Origin: CANKHA01 sp034668825
Lineage (GTDB): Bacteria; Pseudomonadota; Alphaproteobacteria; Rhizobiales; Xanthobacteraceae
NCBI GenBank assembly: GCA_034668825.1
Contig: JAXDOR010000079.1
Location: 1 to 21,757 of the forward strand
DNA length: 21,757 bases
Direction: 5' to 3'
Positions 6,711 to 15,464 of the stretch are shown here, in pieces. Numbering within the stretch: the stretch's first letter is position 1; every line of letters starts with the position of its first letter. A program made the translations under genes and the position numbers. The notes beneath the pieces are model-generated. The model was not told where the DNA came from, searched no databases, and saw only the letters and a program-made list of their open reading frames with translations.

Positions 6711-7192
6711 CCCGTCCACCTACATCCCGCTGAAAACGCGCGAGAAAAACCAAGAAAAAATAAGTTATCCCCGCCTCTGAATCCGGCCTTATCCTCCACG
6801 TGCCTGGCTCGTCGAGGGGCGCCTTCTAGGGGCGCTAGTTGGCGGAGCCGGGTGCGGCGCCTGCGGGCGTGGGTTTAACGCAAACCCGCGCGCTCGGGCG
6901 GCGCCGGACTCCGACCCTCGGGCACTATGACCCGAGCGCGGGAGCACGCAGCTGGCAGGCCTAAGACGGCCGTACCCCAGTGAGCGCGGACCGGCGCAGT
7001 AAGGAAGACGCCGCAGTGGAGCGCCGAGAGGCGGGCGCCCTTTCGCAAAAGGGCGCGCCGTGTCCGCAAGGGCGCGGCTCACACGACTGAAGCGCCTTCT
7101 CGGCGCTCCGCTCCCCCTCGTTTTGGGGAGCAAAAAGAGGAGACCGGCGCGCCCGCGCCGCCAACAACAGGGCCGGCGGAGCTATGCCCCGG
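6711..7192. other. GC-rich structured stretch without a convincing gene
   Basis: The first roughly 80 bases after the transporter are ordinary spacer with A-rich patches. From about 6790 to 7170 the DNA is very GC-rich and full of short inverted repeats: GCGCCCTTT/AAAGGGCGC with a 4-base loop (7035-7056), CTCCCC/GGGGAG near 7110-7131, and an imperfect hairpin around the GGGTTT...AAACCC block near 6871-6895. Minus-strand open frames here (for example 6789-7133) are rich in Arg, Pro, Gly and Ala, resemble no family I know and overlap one another in different frames, which is typical of non-coding GC-rich DNA. It may be a dispersed repeat or a structured RNA; I cannot tell which. Confidence 0.5.
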
Positions 7193-7239
7193 CGTCATCC
7201 TGAGGTGCGAGGGCGAAGCCCGAGCCTCGAAGGATGACG
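7193..7239. repeat. Second dispersed palindromic repeat (47 bp)
   Basis: CGTCATCCT (7193-7201) pairs with AGGATGACG (7231-7239). Inside, GAGG (7202-7205) pairs with CCTC (7225-7228) and GGGC (7211-7214) with GCCC (7218-7221) around a GAA loop, giving a nested stem. I recall near-identical short palindromes as common intergenic repeats in Bradyrhizobium and relatives (from memory). It differs in sequence from the repeat at 5337. Confidence 0.75.
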
Positions 7240-7278
7240 GATTAGAGTGGCTGTTTGAAAATCGAATCCCGCAGGGCG

Positions 7279-7548
7279 TCAGTGCAGCCGGAATTCGCCG
7301 CCGATGGCCTTCAACTCGGCAGGCTGGATGAGCCGCGAATGCGCCACCGTGACGGAGTGGAGGGGCCCTTCAAGGGACTTCTCCCAGAAGGTGAGAAAGC
7401 GCTGCAATTCGGGGAATTCGGGGAAAAGATCATAGGCTTGCCAGACATAGGTCTGCAGCAGCCAGCGATGATCCGGGCGGCGATACAGGATCTGCGCCGT
7501 CGTCAAACCGTAACCTTGAACCTGTTTTTCAAAATCCGCCGAGATCAT
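7279..7548 (-). CDS. usg: Usg family protein
   Basis: This small cytosolic protein of 89 aa matches the Usg family, first noted next to Caulobacter trp genes. The recognisable stretches are GYGLTTAQILYR, PDHRWLLQTYVWQ, FPEFPELQRFLTFW and LEGPLHSVTVAHSRLI. The function is unproven; databases often repeat a tentative link to phosphoribosylanthranilate isomerase. The ATG at 7548 is chosen because GGAGG lies five bases upstream; in-frame ATGs at 7560 and 7575 would add residues with no family match. Here it stands alone, divergent from groESL, with no trp genes in view. Its leader contains two tandem hairpins. Confidence 0.9.
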   Translation of the reverse strand: MISADFEKQVQGYGLTTAQILYRRPDHRWLLQTYVWQAYDLFPEFPELQRFLTFWEKSLEGPLHSVTVAHSRLIQPAELKAIGGEFRLH

Positions 7549-7591
7549 GGCTTCCTCCATCCAAATCGGACACAAGTTTCCAGTTCCCGTA

Positions 7592-7627
7592 CCGGCTATT
7601 GCAAGCCGGAACGGTTAATAAACCGTT
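7592..7627. promoter_or_regulatory. Two tandem hairpins in the usg leader / groESL upstream region
   Basis: CCGGCT (7592-7597) pairs with AGCCGG (7604-7609), and AACGGTT (7610-7616) pairs with AACCGTT (7621-7627); the two stems abut. They lie 44-79 bases upstream of the usg start and in the long spacer before groES. They may be a leader structure for usg or a binding site; no T-run marks them as a terminator. The structures are seen directly and the role is unknown. Confidence 0.4.
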
Positions 7628-7804
7628 GATAATCCCAGATTTGGCCGCCGCTCGGTGAGTTGCCGCCAACCAAGTCAGCCCCAGGCCGCTCAGCAGATTG
7701 AAAACGGGAACCCAGTGGAACTTGTTCCAAAGGGCTGCCACCCATCATTTTCGCCGCGCTGCGGAACCAACTCTCGGGCGGCTTTCTAAGTTTGCACAAA
7801 AAGC

Positions 7805-7831
7805 TTGGCACTCCCCGGGAGCGAGTGCTAG
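7805..7831 (+). promoter_or_regulatory. CIRCE element (HrcA operator) of groESL
   Basis: TTGGCACTC-N9-GAGTGCTAG matches the CIRCE consensus TTAGCACTC-N9-GAGTGCTAA with only two changed bases. HrcA binds CIRCE and represses chaperonin operons until unfolded protein accumulates. It lies 125 bases before the groES ATG. The left arm contains TTGGCA, which could double as a -35 hexamer, but I see no good -10 at the right distance. The rest of the 7628-7956 spacer shows no gene. Confidence 0.92.
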
Positions 7832-7956
7832 TAATCCGGCCTGTCACCCTTGTAGGTGAAGAACTGCGGCCTATGTGCTGCGGAGGACTCGCGGCGGGGG
7901 CTTCTGGCCGCGGTCCTGAACAACCTGAAGCCGATCAACAACTATTGGAGGACACT

Positions 7957-8280
7957 ATGAAATTTCGTCCGCTTCACGACCGTGTCGTCGTCGAGCGCGT
8001 CACCGCCGAGGAAAAGACCGCCGGCGGTATCATCATTCCCGACACTGCGAAGGAAAAGCCGCAGCAGGGAAAAATCATCGCCGTCGGCCCAGGTGGCCGC
8101 GACGAAAACGGCAAGCTCATTCCGATCGATGTGAAGGTCGGGGACCGCGTTCTGTTCGGCAAATGGTCGGGCACCGAGGTCAAGCTTGACGGCACCGAAT
8201 ACCTGATCATGAAGGAAAGCGACATCATGGGCGTGTTGACCGGGGTCGCCGAGGCTCCCGCGAAGAAGAAAGCCGCCTGA
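7957..8280 (+). CDS. groES: Co-chaperonin GroES
   Basis: GroES forms the heptameric lid of the GroEL cage and drives ATP-dependent folding in the cytoplasm. The 107-aa protein begins MKFRPLHDRV and has the mobile loop near 17-35 (TAGGIIIPDTA, the GroEL-contacting IIIP-type segment) and the KVGDRVLFGKWSG and YLIMKESDIMGV stretches. It is about ten residues longer than typical GroES because of an Ala/Lys tail (VAEAPAKKKAA). A strong GGAGG ribosome-binding site precedes the ATG. The frame is open upstream to 7792, but nothing there is conserved. It is first in an operon with groEL, 129 bases downstream, under the CIRCE operator. Confidence 0.98.
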   Translation: MKFRPLHDRVVVERVTAEEKTAGGIIIPDTAKEKPQQGKIIAVGPGGRDENGKLIPIDVKVGDRVLFGKWSGTEVKLDGTEYLIMKESDIMGVLTGVAEAPAKKKAA

Positions 8281-8409
8281 CGCGAACCTCGTCCTGAGGA
8301 GGCCGCGGAGCGGCCGTCTTGAAGGACACAGGATCATCGGCTCATCCACAGAGAGGCGCCTTCAGAGCGCTGCTCCGGATGAGGATCAAAATCAATGGAG
8401 TGATTCAAT

Positions 8410-10056
<1,647 letters not shown>

Positions 10057-10083
10057 GAAGTCCAAGCGCCTGAACAACAACAG

Positions 10084-10115
10084 AGGCCCGGGGCATGACC
10101 CCGGGCCTTTTGTTT
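10084..10115 (+). terminator. Intrinsic terminator of groESL
   Basis: GGCCCGGGG (10085-10093) and CCCCGGGCC (10099-10107) form a 9-bp GC stem (10 with the flanking A-T pair) around the loop CATGA, followed directly by TTTTGTTT. It begins 28 bases after the groEL stop, a textbook position and structure. Confidence 0.92.
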
Positions 10116-10227
10116 GTGGTGCGTATCCGTTAGCTCTTCCGGATTACGGCCAGCGAGCCACAATTGAGCCCTTGTTCAGCCCGGAACGCCTGCTGGATTA
10201 CGCGCTGGGATCGACAAGGGGAAACTC

Positions 10228-10875
10228 ATGCGACCTGCGCTTACGCTTCTCTCCAAGATGGGCCGGAAGCTTCTCACCGATCTGCTGCCAGCGGCGCTGG
10301 CGAGCGGACTCGTTACTCTCCTGTTCTCCCAACTGCACAACACTCCGCCGCCGCCGAACGCGGCCAGCACTGAAATGGCGCGCATGGTCCACGACAGCCG
10401 TGAGATCATGCACGGTTATACGCTCAAGGAAGAAGAGCTGCGCAAACAGATGGCAATGAACGCCGTTGCGGTGCGTCCTGTCGCCAAGCCCGCGGGAACG
10501 GAGTCCGACCGCGATACACCGGCGCAACGAAACGCCAAGCCGGCAGTCGCGCCAACGACGCGCGGCGCGCCTGTCAAAAAGACCGAACAGCAGCTGGCTA
10601 TCGTTGCAGCGAAACCGTCCGGCGATCCTGAGCGCGGAATCGAAAAACGGCCGCCCGGCCAACCGCTCGTGCTATCGAATTTTGCCACTGTCGCACCCGC
10701 CCCGGCGAAATCCGATGGTTTCTTCCAGGGTAAATGGAACGACGTCGTATCAGTCGTGAAAAAAGTGCCGGATTGGGCAAGTTCCGCGACCGATTTTGTC
10801 CTGGATCTTCCCGCGCGTGCGCTCCCATCTTGGAAGCTGTCTCCGGAGCGAAACCTTTTGAAGGCTGCGCTCTAG
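10228..10875 (+). CDS. Unrecognised single-membrane-segment protein
   Basis: I do not recognise this 215-aa protein. Residues about 18-36 form one hydrophobic segment (LLPAALASGLVTLLFSQL) after a basic N-terminus, so it is probably an inner-membrane protein with its bulk in the periplasm. A Pro run (HNTPPPPN) follows. Residues about 45-80 are charged and helical-looking, and 85-160 are rich in Pro, Ala, Lys and Arg and probably disordered. The C-terminal part (about 165-205) has a conserved-looking WNDVVSVVKKVPDWASSATDFV stretch within a possible amphipathic region. A clear AAGGGGAA ribosome-binding site precedes the ATG, supporting a real gene. It lies between the groESL terminator and the DUF72 gene, 11 bases before the latter, so the three genes may share a transcript. 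Confidence 0.72.
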   Translation: MRPALTLLSKMGRKLLTDLLPAALASGLVTLLFSQLHNTPPPPNAASTEMARMVHDSREIMHGYTLKEEELRKQMAMNAVAVRPVAKPAGTESDRDTPAQRNAKPAVAPTTRGAPVKKTEQQLAIVAAKPSGDPERGIEKRPPGQPLVLSNFATVAPAPAKSDGFFQGKWNDVVSVVKKVPDWASSATDFVLDLPARALPSWKLSPERNLLKAAL

Positions 10876-10886
10876 CGCAGCGCCCC

Positions 10887-11693
10887 ATGGCTCACGTCGG
10901 AAAGATTTTCGCCGGCATCGGCGGCTGGAATTTCGCGCCGTGGCGTGGCGTCTTTTATCCGAAGGGATTGCCGCAGGCTAAGGAACTCGCCTATGCCGCG
11001 AGCCAACTCACGTCGATCGAAATCAATTCCACCTACTACGGCTCACAGAAGCCTGAAACTTTCCTCAAATGGGCGAATGAGGTGCCCGACGGCTTCGTAT
11101 TCTCCGTCAAAGGGCCGCGCTTCGCGACCAATAGGCGCGTGCTGGCGGAGGCTCGCGACTCGATCAAACGCTTTTTCGATTCCGGCGTTCTTGAACTCGG
11201 AGATCGCCTCGGGCCGCTGCTCTGGCAATTCGCGCCGACGAAGAAATTCGATGCCGCCGATTTCGGTAGCTTCCTTGAATTGCTTCCGAAGGCGCTAAAC
11301 GGTCGTGCCCTGCGGCATGTGGTCGAGGTGCGGCACGACAGTTTTCGCGTACCCGCTTTCACCACGCTGCTGCGCCAGTCTAGCGTTGCCGTGGTTTTCG
11401 CCGAGCATCATCAGTATCCGGCCATCGCCGATGTGACCGCGGATTTCATTTATGCCCGGCTGCAGAAGGGCGAGGAAGAAATCAAATCCGGCTATCCGCC
11501 CAAGGCGCTCGATGCCTGGGCAAAACGCGTGCGGACATGGTCGGGGGGCGGAGAACCGGACGACCTGCCGCGCGTTGACCCCGCACATCAGCCGACGCCG
11601 CAAGCTCGCGACGTTTTTATCTACTTCATCCATGAGGCGAAGCTGCGCGCGCCGGCTGCCGCCATGGCCTTGCTTGAACGGCTGAAGTCATGA
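10887..11693 (+). CDS. DUF72 family protein
   Basis: This 268-aa protein belongs to the DUF72 (YecE-like) family, which has a TIM-barrel fold. It shows the N-terminal GIGGWNFAPWRGVFYP signature, SQLTSIEINSTYYGSQ, FSVKGPRFATNRR, GPLLWQFAP and VEVRHDSF. The C-terminal IYFIHEAKLRAPAAA stretch is near the usual YFNND-type position of the family. No biochemical function is established; a nucleic-acid or repair-related role has been suggested only by context in other genomes. The frame is open back to 10734 inside the upstream gene, but the ATG at 10887 sits immediately before the conserved start. Its TGA overlaps the ATG of the DUF488 gene, so translation is coupled. Confidence 0.9.
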   Translation: MAHVGKIFAGIGGWNFAPWRGVFYPKGLPQAKELAYAASQLTSIEINSTYYGSQKPETFLKWANEVPDGFVFSVKGPRFATNRRVLAEARDSIKRFFDSGVLELGDRLGPLLWQFAPTKKFDAADFGSFLELLPKALNGRALRHVVEVRHDSFRVPAFTTLLRQSSVAVVFAEHHQYPAIADVTADFIYARLQKGEEEIKSGYPPKALDAWAKRVRTWSGGGEPDDLPRVDPAHQPTPQARDVFIYFIHEAKLRAPAAAMALLERLKS

Positions 11694-12160
11694 AGAAACC
11701 CAAAACTCCGCCGCCTCTCTTCACCATCGGCTATGAGCAGGCCAAATCCAATGCGGTGCTTGGCGAGCTTGCCGCCGCAAAGATCGAGCTTCTCGTCGAC
11801 GTGCGCGCGGTCGCGGCTTCACGCCGGCCCGGGTTCTCCAAACGGCAATTGGCAGCCGGTCTCGACGAGCACGGCGTTGGCTATCTTCACCTGCGCGGCT
11901 TGGGAACGCCGAAGGAAGGCCGCGAGGCGGCGCGAAGCGGCAAGCTCAAGGAGTTCCGCCGCATCTTCGAGGCGCATCTGAAAACGGCGCAGGCGCGAGA
12001 GGAGCTAGACGAACTCGCCACCATCGTGAACAGCGGCCGCCGCGTCTGCCTGCTTTGCTATGAGCGGGATGTCGCCCATTGCCATCGCCGCCGCGTCGCC
12101 GAGCTTGTCTGCGAACGCACCGGCGCCGGTGTCGAGCACCTCGTGCCGCCATTGTTTTAA
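11690..12160 (+). CDS. DUF488 family protein
   Basis: This 156-aa protein is of the DUF488 family. Typical features are the start FTIGYEQ, the ELLVDVRAVAASRRPGFSK stretch with its DVR motif, the YLHLRGLGTPK region, and near the C-terminus LLCYERDVAHCHRRRVA, which holds the conserved Cys-Tyr-Glu and Cys-His residues that suggest a metal or catalytic site. The function is unknown. It starts by ATGA overlap with the DUF72 gene, a pairing that recurs in bacteria. It is convergent with the MFS gene, and the two stop codons interlock over four bases (12157-12160), leaving no room for a separate terminator. Confidence 0.9.
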   Translation: MKKPKTPPPLFTIGYEQAKSNAVLGELAAAKIELLVDVRAVAASRRPGFSKRQLAAGLDEHGVGYLHLRGLGTPKEGREAARSGKLKEFRRIFEAHLKTAQAREELDELATIVNSGRRVCLLCYERDVAHCHRRRVAELVCERTGAGVEHLVPPLF

Positions 12161-13425
12161 AGGTTTGGGACTACTTCGCCCGCCGCATCGCGCGCGGACG
12201 CCGGCCTTTCCACACCCGCGACCAATGCCGTGATGATCAGCGAGTTGGCGGCAAAGACTGCCGCGACGATCGCGGTGATCCACAGCACTAAGCCGAAGCC
12301 GCCGCGATCGTAGAGCCAGCCGATGCCCCAAACTGTTGGTCCAGCAGAGGTGAAGATCAAAAAGAAACGCATGGCATAGATGCGTCCGCGCCACGCCGGC
12401 GGCGTATAACGCGCCAGCACGATGTCGTTGACGGTGACTTGGGCGTAAATCGCAGCAATCGACAGGGCCAGCGCCAGCAGCAATTGCCACCCTGCGGCGT
12501 AATAGACCCAGACGACTCCGATAAGCTGAAGAACCCCGACTCCGGCGATGAGATGGTGCGGCGGAACGCGCTCCACCAAACGTCCGATCGATAGCTGCGC
12601 CACTGCGCCGCAAAGGAACACCGCCGTCGCCAGACTGCCGACGATCGCCAGCGGCAGTTCGCGGCCGATGCGCGCATCAACAATTTTCGGCAAAGTGATG
12701 GTCAGCGCATTGAACACGAGGCCGGACGACAGTGCTAGGCACATGAATAACGCAACGATCAGGATGACCATGCGCCGGTCGAGCGTGACATCCTGTGAAC
12801 TCGCCACTGGCGCGCGGCGGGGTCCCTCGTTGGGAACGAACATGAGATAGGCGAAGCCGGTCACGATAAAGACAGCGGCCGGAACAAAGAACGCCCAGCG
12901 CCAGTCGATCGCGGCCGTGATCGCCGCGGTGACGCCGGCGGCGATGGAGACGCCGATATTTCCGAACACGCCATGCAACGACACGGTACGTCCACGGTTG
13001 ACCGCCTGATCGATCAACATCGGCATGCCGACCGGGTGATAGATCGCCGCAAACACGCCCACCGCAAACAAGGCGGCAGCCAGCATCGTGAAGTTGGGCG
13101 CCAGCCCGACCGCCGCCGTCGATATGCCGGTGCCGAGAAAATAACTCGCGATCAGGTTGCGCCGGCTCCAGTGATCGGCAAGCCAGCCGAACGGCAGCGC
13201 GAAGAGGCCGAAGGCGGTGAAGGCTGCCGTCGAAAGCATGAGGAGATCGCCATAGGAGCGGCCATACACGGCTTCCAAACCGATCACCACCGTGGGGAAG
13301 ATCAGGATGACGTAGTGGTCGAGAAAGTGCCCCCAGTTGAGAAAACCGATGGATCGCCTACGGCTGGCTTCCGCCGGAGAGGTGATTGTCGAGGCGCTCG
13401 GGTTTGCCATTTCTGTCGCTGCCAT
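12157..13425 (-). CDS. MFS transporter (Fsr-like drug/metabolite exporter subfamily)
   Basis: This major facilitator superfamily permease of about 422 aa has roughly twelve hydrophobic segments. The early FLNWGHFLDHYVILIFPTVV segment and the cytoplasmic loop GWLADHWSRRNLIASY (the MFS motif A region between helices 2 and 3) are typical; IYHPVGMPML resembles fosmidomycin-resistance-type exporters. The substrate is unknown. The start is uncertain: a GTG at 13449, an ATG at 13425 and an ATG at 13410 are all in frame and none has a clear ribosome-binding site; 13425 is used as a compromise. It stands alone on the minus strand, convergent with the DUF488 gene and divergent from the BcsS-like gene. 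Confidence 0.87.
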   Translation of the reverse strand: MAATEMANPSASTITSPAEASRRRSIGFLNWGHFLDHYVILIFPTVVIGLEAVYGRSYGDLLMLSTAAFTAFGLFALPFGWLADHWSRRNLIASYFLGTGISTAAVGLAPNFTMLAAALFAVGVFAAIYHPVGMPMLIDQAVNRGRTVSLHGVFGNIGVSIAAGVTAAITAAIDWRWAFFVPAAVFIVTGFAYLMFVPNEGPRRAPVASSQDVTLDRRMVILIVALFMCLALSSGLVFNALTITLPKIVDARIGRELPLAIVGSLATAVFLCGAVAQLSIGRLVERVPPHHLIAGVGVLQLIGVVWVYYAAGWQLLLALALSIAAIYAQVTVNDIVLARYTPPAWRGRIYAMRFFLIFTSAGPTVWGIGWLYDRGGFGLVLWITAIVAAVFAANSLIITALVAGVERPASARDAAGEVVPNL

Positions 13426-13581
13426 ATCGGCGGTCCGCGAGGGGAACACCGGCTATAACGCGTTTGGCCGCAGCCGTCCTATTCCGATTTGCAGCCCCGA
13501 GTGGACATTCCGGAATGACGCGTTAAGATTGTATTTTAGTGCCGGGTGCGGGAGCGGCCCGGGCTGGGGGCGGCGGCTTCA

Positions 13582-14319
13582 ATGCGTGGCGTAAGGCGTT
13601 GGATCGCGGCGATCCTCTTGATCGCGGCGCAGTGCGGCCAGCCTGATTTGGCCGTGGCCGATATCCTGTCGGGCGACCGCGACGGGTCCACAATTCTCTA
13701 CTTTACCGGCGGCGACCTGTGGCGAGACGGCTATTCTTTTTACGGTGGCCTATTGTGGTCGCCGGCTAGTCTTGATGACGAGGGATTTACCCTGAAGCTG
13801 TTTTCGGCGGCGGGAATTTATCATTACCGCTCGGGCGGTCTCGGCGGCATCCAAGTGACAGGACGCCAGTTATCTAGCGTCATAGCGCCCGGCTGGCGAT
13901 TTAAACGCTACGGCTTCACAGTGACTGCTTTTGCCGGCGTCGACGCCCAATACTACCGGCTGTTCCCTAACGATCCGGGCAGCCGGTTGCGCGGAGCCAA
14001 GCTCGGAATCCGCGGCGGTTTCGATCTTTGGTACCAGCCGACCCCTGCTACAATGCTTGCCGCAGACGCCTCGATATCCTCCGTCGGAGATAGCTATTCA
14101 GCCCGGCTTGCATATGGCTGGCACGTCTTCAATCAGTTTTATCTCGGTCCGGAAGCGTTAGCGTTCATGTGTGAAGATTATCGCCAGGTCCGTTTGGGCC
14201 TCCACATGACGGGACTGAAAACGGACGGCTTCGAATGGTCCGCATCGCTGGGTTCGTCCCGCGATTCCGATCACCGCACAGGCGTCTATGCACGGATCGG
14301 ACTGACGGTGCGTCAGTAA
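13582..14319 (+). CDS. BcsS-like outer-membrane protein (cellulose biosynthesis accessory family)
   Basis: This protein of about 245 aa has a signal peptide (residues 1-27, likely AVA cleavage) and then alternating polar and aromatic beta-strands typical of an outer-membrane barrel. The TGGDLWRDGYSFYGGLLWSP opening, the SVIAPGWRFKRYGF and FAGVDAQYY stretches and the GGFDLWYQPT segment match my recollection of the alphaproteobacterial BcsS family, which is linked to cellulose biosynthesis loci. No bcsA, bcsB or bcsC gene is in this window, so it is an orphan here and its link to cellulose is inferred from the family only. The ATG at 13582 is chosen because the signal peptide starts there; a GTG at 13546 would add 12 residues. 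It is convergent with the ABC permease gene, five bases apart. Confidence 0.78.
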   Translation: MRGVRRWIAAILLIAAQCGQPDLAVADILSGDRDGSTILYFTGGDLWRDGYSFYGGLLWSPASLDDEGFTLKLFSAAGIYHYRSGGLGGIQVTGRQLSSVIAPGWRFKRYGFTVTAFAGVDAQYYRLFPNDPGSRLRGAKLGIRGGFDLWYQPTPATMLAADASISSVGDSYSARLAYGWHVFNQFYLGPEALAFMCEDYRQVRLGLHMTGLKTDGFEWSASLGSSRDSDHRTGVYARIGLTVRQ

Positions 14320-14324
14320 GAAGC

Positions 14325-15464
14325 TCAATCCAGTGTGCGTCGAAAACGGGTGATGGCAATGATGATAGCGACCAACATCAGTCCAGCGAGCGCCAGTGAG
14401 TCGATCTGCAGATCGCCGAGCGTCGAACCTTTGAGCATGATAGCGCGAACAATTCGGACATAGTGGGTGAGCGGCAGGAACTCGCTGACCCATTGCGCCC
14501 ACATCGGCATGCCCGCGAAAGGAAACAAAAAACCGGACAGCAACATGTTCGGAAGGAAGAACATCATCGCCATCTGCACCGCTTGCAGCTGGTTCTGCGC
14601 GAGGGTGGAAAAGGTATAGCCCACCGACAGGTTCGTTGCGATGAACAGCGTCGTGAGCACGGCGAGCAGCGTGAGATCGCCCACGACCGGCACGCCGAAC
14701 AGCACAACGCCGGCACCGAGGATCAGCGCGGCTTGAAAGAAACCGATCAGCACATAGGGCGCGATCTTGCCGAGCATGATTTCGAGCGGCGTGATCGGCA
14801 TCGCCAGCAGGCTCTCCATGGTGCCACGCTCGCTCTCGCGCGTCACCGAAAGCGCCGTGAAGATCAGCATGGTCAGCGTGAGGATGGTGCCGAGCAGTCC
14901 CGGCACGATATTGAGCTGCGTCGAGCCCGCGGGATTGTAACGGGCATGGCTGCGAATCTCGAATGCCGGCGCAGCGCTCGCGGGTATCAGACGGTCATGC
15001 TGGAGCGCGGTCTGTACCACCTGGCCAAGTGAGCCGAGCGCGGAGCCGGCAGCTACCGGGTCGGTCGCGTCAGCCGCGACCAGCAGCGACGGCCTATCGC
15101 CACGCCGCACTGCCCGCTCGAAACCCGCCGGCACTTCAATGGCAAATAGCACGCGGCCCGAGGCAAGCAGATGATCAAGTTCGGCGACGTCGCGAGGCTG
15201 ATGCGTGACCTTGAAATACCTGGTGTTCTCCAGTGCCGCCAGGATCGACCGGCCCACATCGCTGTTCTCTTGCAGCAGTACCGCGGTCGGCAGGTCGCGC
15301 GGCGTCGTGTTGATGGCATAGCCGAATAGGACAAGCTGCATCATCGGCACCGTCACCATCGTCGCCAGGGTGACCCGGTCGCGCCGCAGCTGTAAAAATT
15401 CCTTCATGATCATCGCGCCAACGCGGCGCCAAAAGCCCCGCCGCGTTCCATTCGGGACGCTCAT
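14325..15464 (-). CDS. ABC-2 type exporter permease
   Basis: This 379-aa permease has the ABC-2 layout: one N-terminal membrane helix (about 31-52), a large extracytoplasmic domain (about 55-190) and five C-terminal helices, with the ABC-2 signature region SVTRESERGTMESLLAMP. It resembles the YhhJ/YbhR permeases that work with a HlyD-type adaptor. The ATG at 15464 overlaps the TGA of the ATPase gene (ATGA); an open frame extends further upstream but only inside the ATPase gene. It is last in the tetR-hlyD-ATPase-permease operon. Only one permease gene is present, whereas YbhFGSR-type systems have two, so the transporter is probably a permease homodimer. Confidence 0.92.
   Translation of the reverse strand: MSVPNGTRRGFWRRVGAMIMKEFLQLRRDRVTLATMVTVPMMQLVLFGYAINTTPRDLPTAVLLQENSDVGRSILAALENTRYFKVTHQPRDVAELDHLLASGRVLFAIEVPAGFERAVRRGDRPSLLVAADATDPVAAGSALGSLGQVVQTALQHDRLIPASAAPAFEIRSHARYNPAGSTQLNIVPGLLGTILTLTMLIFTALSVTRESERGTMESLLAMPITPLEIMLGKIAPYVLIGFFQAALILGAGVVLFGVPVVGDLTLLAVLTTLFIATNLSVGYTFSTLAQNQLQAVQMAMMFFLPNMLLSGFLFPFAGMPMWAQWVSEFLPLTHYVRIVRAIMLKGSTLGDLQIDSLALAGLMLVAIIIAITRFRRTLD

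Noticed and set aside
6789..7167. Three overlapping minus-strand open frames of 64-114 codons
   Set aside because: They are Arg/Pro/Gly-rich and lie in different frames of the same structured GC-rich DNA, with no family resemblance; treated as non-coding.
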